Assembly (NCBI RefSeq): GCF_937906425.1
Contig: NZ_CALCYR010000028.1
Coordinates: 1-10,822 of the forward strand
Source: an uncultured Methanobrevibacter sp.
GTDB lineage: Archaea > Methanobacteriota > Methanobacteria > Methanobacteriales > Methanobacteriaceae
Direction of reading: 5' to 3'
DNA length: 10,822 bases
Made by a program: the position numbers and the translations under genes
Part shown: piece after piece, positions 6,712 to 10,822 of the stretch
Position numbering within the stretch: position 1 is the stretch's first letter
How the letters are laid out: each line of letters opens with the position of its first letter
Notes under the pieces: generated by a model
Databases searched by the model: none
The model's input: the letters and a program-made list of their open reading frames with translations, nothing else
Told to the model about the DNA's origin: nothing

Positions 6712-6728
6712 AAAGTATATAATACTTT
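6712..6728. promoter_or_regulatory. 17 bp perfect dyad in the top6B upstream spacer
   Basis: AAAGTAT-ATA-ATACTTT is a perfect inverted repeat with 7 bp arms and a 3-base centre, of a size that fits a dimeric regulator. It lies about 570 bp from the top6B start, too far for simple operator action on that gene unless the leader is long. In DNA this AT-rich it could be chance. Confidence 0.25.
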
Positions 6729-7180
6729 GCATAAAATTTAATAATTTTACATCAAAATAAGCAAACTATAATAAAAAATAAGGCTAAATTTATTTTAAAG
6801 AAAGTTTACTATTTAACAACTATAAAAAATTTAATCCCATACATACCCGTCTATTACGATACATAAATTATTAATAAAAATTCATTCATAAGAATACAAA
6901 CAAAAAATGAAAATGAAAAATTAGAAAAATAGTAAAAAAAGTATGTGAATCCTAATAAAAGAAGAATTTTTAAAAAAATTAAAATTTAAATTTTTTTAAT
7001 CGTATATTGGAAAAATTAAAAAAAATTAAAATTAAAAATTTTTTTAAATATCCTAATGGAAAAATTAAAAAAAAATTAAAATTAAATTTTTGAAAAATAA
7101 AAAAGAAAAATAATAAAATTATGAAATAATAAAAAATAGAAAATAAAAAATTCCATTAAAAAAATAAAAGAATAATAAAT

Positions 7181-7240
7181 ATTAAAATAATTAAAATAAT
7201 TAAAATAATTAAAATAATTAAAATAATTAAAATAATTAAA
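7181..7240. repeat. 9 bp minisatellite downstream of the KH gene
   Basis: Six complete tandem copies of ATTAAAATA plus a partial seventh. It lies about 30 bp beyond the KH gene stop. Copy number in such tracts varies by slippage and may be misassembled. Confidence 0.9.
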
Positions 7241-7245
7241 AAAAA
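7238..7245 (-). terminator. Oligo-T terminator candidate after the KH gene
   Basis: A run of eight T on the coding strand, about 25 bases past the KH gene stop, followed by further T-rich minisatellite DNA. It fits archaeal oligo-U termination. Confidence 0.4.
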
Positions 7246-7269
7246 TAAATAAATAAAATAATTAATTAT

Positions 7270-7872
7270 TTAATCATCTAAGTCGTCACGGAATTGAATT
7301 TCATCCCTTTCGATTCCAACAACTTCCTTAAATTCTTTCATTTTACGTTCATTTTTCTTATTTTCCAAGAATGAATAAACAGATTTATGTCTAGATCCAT
7401 TAAGAATCATTTCTACAGCTTCTTTAGCAACCATAACATTTTCAAGTTCACCAATCAAAGAAACTGTCTTACCATAAATTGCCATATCCACTTCAGCCAT
7501 ATCAACAATTATTTCTCTTGTTTTACCATCCTTTCCAATAATTCTTCCTTTATATCTTGCCATTGCTTTTTTAGATTTACCCACATATAATGGCAATTTA
7601 ATTATTTCAAGATAAATGTCATCTTTATTTAATTTTAATGCTACATGAGGATTAAAACCACGAGCAATAGCCTTGACAATATGATTTGCTTTCCAGACTC
7701 CAAGAGGATCTTCCATATTGTCACTAGGATAAATAGCTACAGTACCTTCATCACTATCAATATCTAAATGAGTATTAGTTGCATTTTCAATTAATTGTTT
7801 TGTTTCTCCTTTTGTTCCAATTAAAGCACCAACCCTATCAGCAGGAACTTTAAGATAGTCAGTTTCTGGCAA
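7270..7872 (-). CDS. KH-domain RNA-binding protein, archaeal Dim2/Pno1-like
   Basis: This RNA-binding protein resembles archaeal relatives of eukaryotic Pno1/Dim2, a factor in 3'-end maturation of small-subunit rRNA. Two KH domains are visible: the first (about residues 5-75) with a GxxG loop GTKG at 19-22, and the second (about 88-165) with GKDG at 113-116, followed by the family-typical NGSRHKSVYSFLE and a charged C-terminal tail ending in acidic residues. Start choice: the frame opens with GTG at 7881, but that GTG is itself part of the Shine-Dalgarno GAGGTGA (7878-7884). The TTG at 7872, five bases downstream, gives the usual MPETDYLKVP beginning and 200 residues. It follows aIF1A and RIO1, an order recurring in archaea, and RIO kinases and Dim2 both act in late small-subunit assembly, so a shared job is likely. 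A TATA-like TTTATAAATATTTATAA lies at about 7949-7966. Confidence 0.93.
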   Translation of the reverse strand: MPETDYLKVPADRVGALIGTKGETKQLIENATNTHLDIDSDEGTVAIYPSDNMEDPLGVWKANHIVKAIARGFNPHVALKLNKDDIYLEIIKLPLYVGKSKKAMARYKGRIIGKDGKTREIIVDMAEVDMAIYGKTVSLIGELENVMVAKEAVEMILNGSRHKSVYSFLENKKNERKMKEFKEVVGIERDEIQFRDDLDD

Positions 7873-7877
7873 TTTAT

Positions 7878-7884
7878 TCACCTC
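7878..7884 (-). promoter_or_regulatory. Shine-Dalgarno deciding the TTG start of the KH gene
   Basis: GAGGTGA on the minus strand ends five bases before TTG 7870-7872. Using the in-frame GTG inside the motif as the start would leave that gene without a binding site. Confidence 0.7.
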
Positions 7885-7981
7885 ATTTTAATTTTAAAAA
7901 AAAATAATTAATTATTTAAAGTTCTTAATATTAATTATTTATTTAATTTTATAAATATTTATAAATTATTTGGCAAAAACA

Positions 7982-8008
7982 AAACTATCTTGAACTATAA
8001 GATAGTTT
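7982..8008 (-). terminator. Stem-loop with T-rich tail between RIO1 and the KH gene
   Basis: AAACTATCTT and AAGATAGTTT form a perfect 10 bp stem around a 7-base loop. Read on the minus strand it is followed by TTTTGTTTTTG, which resembles an intrinsic terminator downstream of RIO1, or a processing signal in a RIO1-KH transcript. The element is flanked by short direct repeats of TTGGCAA (7970-7976 and 8031-8037). Confidence 0.45.
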
Positions 8009-8072
8009 ATAAAATATATACCATTAAATTTTGGCAAGAGCATTTGAAAACTAATATTAAATATTTGAAAAT

Positions 8073-8079
8073 AAAAAAA
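8073..8079 (-). terminator. Oligo-T terminator candidate after RIO1
   Basis: A T7 run on the coding strand, 24 bases beyond the RIO1 stop. It is modest evidence for termination before the KH gene, whose own TATA-like element follows. Confidence 0.35.
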
Positions 8080-8102
8080 GGATTAAATTTGAATAAATAA
8101 TT

Positions 8103-8876
8103 CTATTTAATCAAGCTATTAGTTAAATCTTCTATAGATGTGTCTACACCCATTTTGGAAAATTCAAAGCTAATATTCTTAATATCCCTTTCAAGCAATT
8201 CATTTGCAATTATATGATCTCTTACAACGGATTGTGAAACATCAATTATAACCGGTTTTTCATCCTGATTAAGGATATTATAAGTGGATAGGTCCCCATG
8301 GATTAAATTAGCCTTATTTATAAATTTATCCATTTGATCGACCAATTGCTCATAAAAATCATTAGGGTCTTGTGGAGGAAGATTCTTAACGGTTGGAGAA
8401 GGATTTCCTTCATCATCTCCAATAAACTCAATTATCAATACATTATTAAGACTTACAATAGCTTCAGGCACATTTACACCTGCTTCCTTAAGTCTTGTTA
8501 AATTTCTAAACTCCTTATTAACCCAATTATTAATCAATTGTCTCTTATTACTTGAACGAACATTAAAACGTGGATCTCCTGCAATATAATATTGCATCTT
8601 TTTAAAATCAGAAGTGGCAATCCTATAGATTTTAACCGCTACAATGGAACCGTCTTCCTTTATTCCCTTTAGAACATTTGCTTCCTTCCCAGTACTGATA
8701 GCACCATTCAAAACATCCAAATAACCTTGATTAGCCAATTTATAAAGGATTTGTAAAGTGGACTTATCAAAAATCTCACTTGAAACCTTCCTATCATCAG
8801 CATCCTTAGTTCTTTTTCTGGAAATAAGTTTTTGAACCTCTTCATCCGCTTTAGCTACACGAGGATTTTCGTCCAT
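8103..8876 (-). CDS. rio1: RIO1-type atypical serine protein kinase/ATPase
   Basis: This is a RIO1-family kinase, the atypical kinase/ATPase that in eukaryotes and archaea acts in late small ribosomal subunit maturation. At 257 residues it is typical for archaeal Rio1. Visible motifs are the nucleotide loop STGKEANVLKG (61-71), the ATP-binding Lys82 in VAVKIY, the RIO flexible-loop region RFNVRSSNKRQLINNWVNKEFRNL (103-126), the hinge IIEFIG (148-153), the catalytic loop LIHGDLSTYNIL with Asp195 and Asn200, and the metal-binding IIDVSQSV with Asp212. The form STGKEA plus DVSQS points to Rio1 rather than Rio2, which also has a winged-helix domain absent here. The ATG start has AGGTGG four bases upstream. 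It lies between aIF1A and the KH protein, consistent with a ribosome-assembly role. Three exact 26 bp repeats precede it. Confidence 0.97.
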   Translation of the reverse strand: MDENPRVAKADEEVQKLISRKRTKDADDRKVSSEIFDKSTLQILYKLANQGYLDVLNGAISTGKEANVLKGIKEDGSIVAVKIYRIATSDFKKMQYYIAGDPRFNVRSSNKRQLINNWVNKEFRNLTRLKEAGVNVPEAIVSLNNVLIIEFIGDDEGNPSPTVKNLPPQDPNDFYEQLVDQMDKFINKANLIHGDLSTYNILNQDEKPVIIDVSQSVVRDHIIANELLERDIKNISFEFSKMGVDTSIEDLTNSLIK

Positions 8877-8907
8877 AAAACCACCTATATAAAATTATGC
8901 AAAATCA

Positions 8908-8981
8908 TTTACAGTTAAATTAATCCAATATCCTTTACAGTTAAATTAATCCAATATCCTTTACAGTTAAATTAATCCAAT
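8908..8981. repeat. Three 26 bp tandem repeats upstream of RIO1
   Basis: Two full copies (8908-8933, 8934-8959) and a third of 22 bases (8960-8981) are identical. The unit begins TTTACAGTTAAATTAATCC. They lie 32-105 bp upstream of the RIO1 ATG, so within its leader or promoter. Perfect identity suggests recent slippage or duplication. No clear stem forms beyond TTTA-ACTG-TAAA. Confidence 0.9.
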
Positions 8982-9104
8982 TCTATTTGCCCAATATAAA
9001 TATTATTCCCATAAACAAATAGAAATAACTTAAAAACTTATTAAATTTAAAAAAAGTATAAAAGTCAAAATAAAAAACAAAGAAAAATAGAAAATATCTG
9101 AAAT

Positions 9105-9121
9105 AAATAAAAAAAGAAAAT
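9105..9121 (-). terminator. T-rich terminator candidate after aIF1A
   Basis: The coding strand shows T4, T7 and T3 runs 15-31 bases beyond the aIF1A stop, within a longer A/T-only stretch. This is typical oligo-U termination context, although the surroundings are T-rich generally. Confidence 0.35.
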
Positions 9122-9135
9122 ATAAATCAAAAGAT

Positions 9136-9441
9136 TTACATTTTTAAATAGCCTTTTCTTTCAAGCCAATTAGATTCTGTTCTTGTATATCTCCAAATTA
9201 CATCCGCCTTTTGGTCAGATTGGAAATCCCAAGGTTTTACAAGAACTACGTCCCCTTCACGAATCCAAATTCTTTTTTTCATTTTACCAGGGATACGTGT
9301 CATTCTGATATTACCATCAGCGCATCTTACTTTAATTTTTCCATGTCCCATAATTTGTTCTACAACTCCAGGAATCTCGCCTTTTCTTGGAGTACGTACT
9401 CTTCTATACTCTTGTTGATCGTTATTTTGTGGTCTACTCAA
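9136..9441 (-). CDS. eif1a: Archaeal translation initiation factor 1A (aIF1A)
   Basis: aIF1A is an OB-fold (S1-like) protein that binds the A site of the small ribosomal subunit and helps start-codon selection. From the start chosen here it is 101 residues. Visible family features are the basic, flexible N-terminus (RRVRTPRKGEIPGVVEQIMGHGKIKV), the OB-fold core CADGNIRMTRIPGKMKKRIWIREGDVVLVKPWDFQ, and the C-terminal KADVIWRYTRTESNWLERKGY. Start choice: the frame extends to ATG 9459, but AGGAGG (9448-9453) lies inside that extension and six bases before TTG 9439-9441. The TTG gives MSRPQNNDQQEYRRVR, a normal beginning, so the ATG is almost certainly not the start. It lies upstream of RIO1 in the same direction with a 259 bp gap, as first gene of the informational cluster. 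Confidence 0.97.
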   Translation of the reverse strand: MSRPQNNDQQEYRRVRTPRKGEIPGVVEQIMGHGKIKVRCADGNIRMTRIPGKMKKRIWIREGDVVLVKPWDFQSDQKADVIWRYTRTESNWLERKGYLKM

Positions 9442-9447
9442 AATTTG

Positions 9448-9453
9448 CCTCCT
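9448..9453 (-). promoter_or_regulatory. Shine-Dalgarno deciding the TTG start of aIF1A
   Basis: A perfect AGGAGG lies six bases before TTG 9439-9441. Starting at the upstream ATG would place this motif inside the coding region and add six residues atypical of the family. Confidence 0.8.
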
Positions 9454-9459
9454 ACACAT

Positions 9460-9873
9460 TCTCCAAAATAATACTATAAAAAATTATACTAAATTAAATA
9501 TTTTTAAATAAATAAAATTAAATCAATATTTTATAATCATAGCAAATAATTTATTATTAATTATTATATCCTTCTTTATATATAATATTACCCACTATAC
9601 AATCATGAATTATTTTTAAAAATTAATGACAATATTATAAAAAATTAAAAGAATAATCAAAATAATGATATTGAAAAAATGTGAAAAAATCATCAATGAA
9701 AAATAGGGCATTAAATAAATAAAAAAATCAAGCAAAAAATAGAAAAAAACTAATTAAAAAAAAGTAAAAAATCAAGCAAAAAATAGATTTAAATTATTTT
9801 AGAAAAAGAATATAAAATTTTTAAATAAAATTTTTAAAGCGGAGAATCTAATTAATTAAATTTAAAAGTTCAG
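9460..9873. other. AT-rich spacer between the methyltransferase and aIF1A
   Basis: No gene or RNA is recognised here. The aIF1A side should contain its promoter; minus-strand TATATATAAAG (about 9575-9585) and ATTATAAAATA (about 9526-9536) are TATA candidates. A 21 bp sequence beginning AAAAAATCAAGC occurs exactly twice (9722-9742 and 9766-9786). The remainder is A/T-rich filler. Confidence 0.55.
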
Positions 9874-9889
9874 AAAAAAATCAAAAAAA
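9874..9889 (-). terminator. Double oligo-T terminator after the methyltransferase
   Basis: Two T7 runs separated by GA on the coding strand begin four bases after the methyltransferase stop. This is a strong archaeal oligo-U termination candidate. Confidence 0.55.
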
Positions 9890-9892
9890 CCA

Positions 9893-10696
9893 TTAAACCT
9901 TTTTAAACTTGGCAATTCTATTGTTTCTAGGTTTTAAAAATGGAGACACAATAGTTATAAATACTGGAGAATATTTTTTCATTCCATCAGTTACATTTAA
10001 CTCTTTAATAAGTTTATATGCCGGAACTAAAGATTCGAAATCCTTGCTTTCCTTTACGCCCCAGGTAAATACTGCACCGGTGGTTTTAGTAGCTTCATGT
10101 ATTTTTTGATTTTTAACCATCCATTCAGACATCAATTCCAAAAGCAATTCCACATTTTCAAATTCTTCAGCTATCTTTGAAAACAATTCAACAACATCAT
10201 CCCTTTCCAAATACATCAATACTCCTTCAGCAATGACCAGAAGATTTTCCTTATTCTCTACCTGTTCCATCCAGGAATAGTCAAATACAGAAATTGGAAT
10301 ATTCACAATTCTGTCATTTTTCTCAATAAGCTTTTCCCTTAATTCCATAACTTCAGGCAAATCTATATTATACCATTTGATTTGACCGTTATCCACTCTT
10401 GAAAATCTGTCATCAAGTCCACATCCAATATTTACAACAGAGCAGTCAGGATACTTTTGAATAAACTCATTTGCAAAGTCATCGAGAAATACTGTTCTTC
10501 CACAGCATCCCCAAAAGTTCAATTTATTTGTTGAATCCTTAAATCGTTTTTTAAAATCATAATCCAAACTGCCTATTACTTTTATGGCAGTTTCATCGAT
10601 AAATTGAGGATTCTTTCTTTCAGCCTCCAATGCTCTTGAATACAATGGAATGAGCATTGTTTCGGTTACTCCACTTAAATCGACTTTTTCTTTCAT
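9893..10696 (-). CDS. Class I SAM-dependent methyltransferase, TcmP/LCM-like
   Basis: This 267-residue protein resembles the leucine carboxyl methyltransferase/TcmP O-methyltransferase family. Visible features (numbered from the ATG used here) are the SAM-binding motif VVNIGCGLDDRFSRVDNG (87-104), the acidic second strand with WYNIDLPEV (108-116), a stretch with FDYSW near 138-142 where the family usually has the adenine-contacting Asp, and LVIAEGVLMYL (153-163), the hallmark motif IV. The substrate is unknown; family members methylate carboxylates or hydroxyls of small molecules or protein C-termini. Start choice: GTG 10705 opens the frame but is part of AGGTGAT (10701-10707), and ATG 10696 lies four bases downstream of that motif. 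It has no functional link to the informational genes beside it. Its upstream region is cut by the contig end after about 105 bp. Confidence 0.9.
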   Translation of the reverse strand: MKEKVDLSGVTETMLIPLYSRALEAERKNPQFIDETAIKVIGSLDYDFKKRFKDSTNKLNFWGCCGRTVFLDDFANEFIQKYPDCSVVNIGCGLDDRFSRVDNGQIKWYNIDLPEVMELREKLIEKNDRIVNIPISVFDYSWMEQVENKENLLVIAEGVLMYLERDDVVELFSKIAEEFENVELLLELMSEWMVKNQKIHEATKTTGAVFTWGVKESKDFESLVPAYKLIKELNVTDGMKKYSPVFITIVSPFLKPRNNRIAKFKKV

Positions 10697-10700
10697 AATT

Positions 10701-10707
10701 ATCACCT
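10701..10707 (-). promoter_or_regulatory. Shine-Dalgarno of the methyltransferase gene
   Basis: AGGTGAT on the minus strand lies four bases before ATG 10694-10696. It rules out the overlapping in-frame GTG as the start. Confidence 0.7.
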
Positions 10708-10801
10708 ATATATTTTTAAAGATTAATTTCATAAATTTTATTTTAAATTTATAAATTAATTTATAAAATAATTTATAATTATATTTTATAATATATAAGA
10801 A

Positions 10802-10822
10802 AGATCGGAAGAGCGTCGTGTA
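10802..10822. other. Residual Illumina adapter at the contig end
   Basis: The final 21 bases begin AGATCGGAAGAGC, the 13-base core of TruSeq adapters, and continue GTCGTGTA, matching the adapter form read at the end of short inserts. The abrupt change from A/T-only DNA to a G/C-rich string supports an artificial origin. It should be trimmed and has no biological meaning. Confidence 0.97.

Larger units (their letters stand above)
6159..7269. other. Gene-free AT-rich spacer between the KH gene and top6B
   Basis: About 1.1 kb without a credible open reading frame on either strand; I see no tRNA or other recognisable RNA. It is made largely of A/T runs and short repeats: two 47 bp tandem copies (6251-6344), paired AAAATTTAATAA-type segments (about 6430-6500), an oligo-A/T mirror region (6965-7100) and a 9 bp minisatellite (7181-7240). 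The least simple part is about 6660-6900, with a 17 bp dyad at 6712-6728 and the only C/G-containing stretch (CCCATACATACCCGTC, about 6837-6852). The top6B promoter must lie within it, but no TATA box stands out from the background. Confidence 0.6.

Noticed and set aside
6835..6860. C/G-containing patch as a possible tRNA or small RNA
   Set aside because: No cloverleaf, T-loop or C/D box motifs could be assembled around it, so it is mentioned only as part of the spacer.
9211..9471. Plus-strand 86-codon frame opposite aIF1A
   Set aside because: It is a shadow of the aIF1A gene on the other strand, with no domain or start signal of its own.

Overview
The window looks like a complete 10.8 kb draft contig from a very AT-rich methanogenic archaeon of the order Methanobacteriales, most likely Methanobrevibacter or a close relative. 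The evidence is archaeal informational genes (both topoisomerase VI subunits, aIF1A, an archaeal RIO1 kinase and a two-KH-domain Dim2/Pno1-like protein), Shine-Dalgarno motifs of the AGGAGGTGA type, frequent GTG and TTG starts, and extremely A/T-rich spacers. The genus is an inference. The last 21 bases are Illumina adapter, so the right edge is an assembly artefact and not genomic sequence.

All genes read on the minus strand, so transcription runs from right to left. From the right: a TcmP/LCM-like SAM-dependent methyltransferase (9893-10696); a 430 bp spacer; translation factor aIF1A (9136-9441); RIO1 kinase (8103-8876); a KH-domain protein (7270-7872); a gene-free, very AT-rich 1.1 kb spacer; top6B (4362-6146); top6A (3261-4349), tightly coupled to top6B; a CsoR-family metal-sensing repressor (2819-3091); a decayed second csoR copy (2229-2505); and a P1B-type heavy-metal ATPase (57-1934). 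The order aIF1A, RIO1, KH, top6B, top6A is a familiar archaeal informational cluster joining translation initiation, small-subunit ribosome maturation and DNA topology. The metal module beside it is accessory.

The metal module is the most interesting part. The intact CsoR keeps the Cys-His-Cys ligand set of Cu(I) sensors. Two CsoR-style palindromes of the same form (ATACC, six bases, GGTAT) lie upstream of the ATPase and upstream of the csoR pseudogene, but none lies upstream of the intact csoR. Between its operator and the start codon, the ATPase leader holds four tandem copies of a hairpin unit. Their stems show compensatory and G-U-consistent changes that pair only in the minus-strand RNA, and the first two hairpins are followed directly by U7 runs. 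This suggests a structured, possibly attenuating leader on a metal-export mRNA, an arrangement I do not recognise as described.

Other spacer features are three exact 26 bp repeats before RIO1, a 9 bp minisatellite after the KH gene, duplicated T-rich segments after csoR, a 10 bp stem-loop between RIO1 and the KH gene, and many oligo-T tracts that could act as archaeal terminators. I saw no tRNA, rRNA, CRISPR array, transposase or phage gene.
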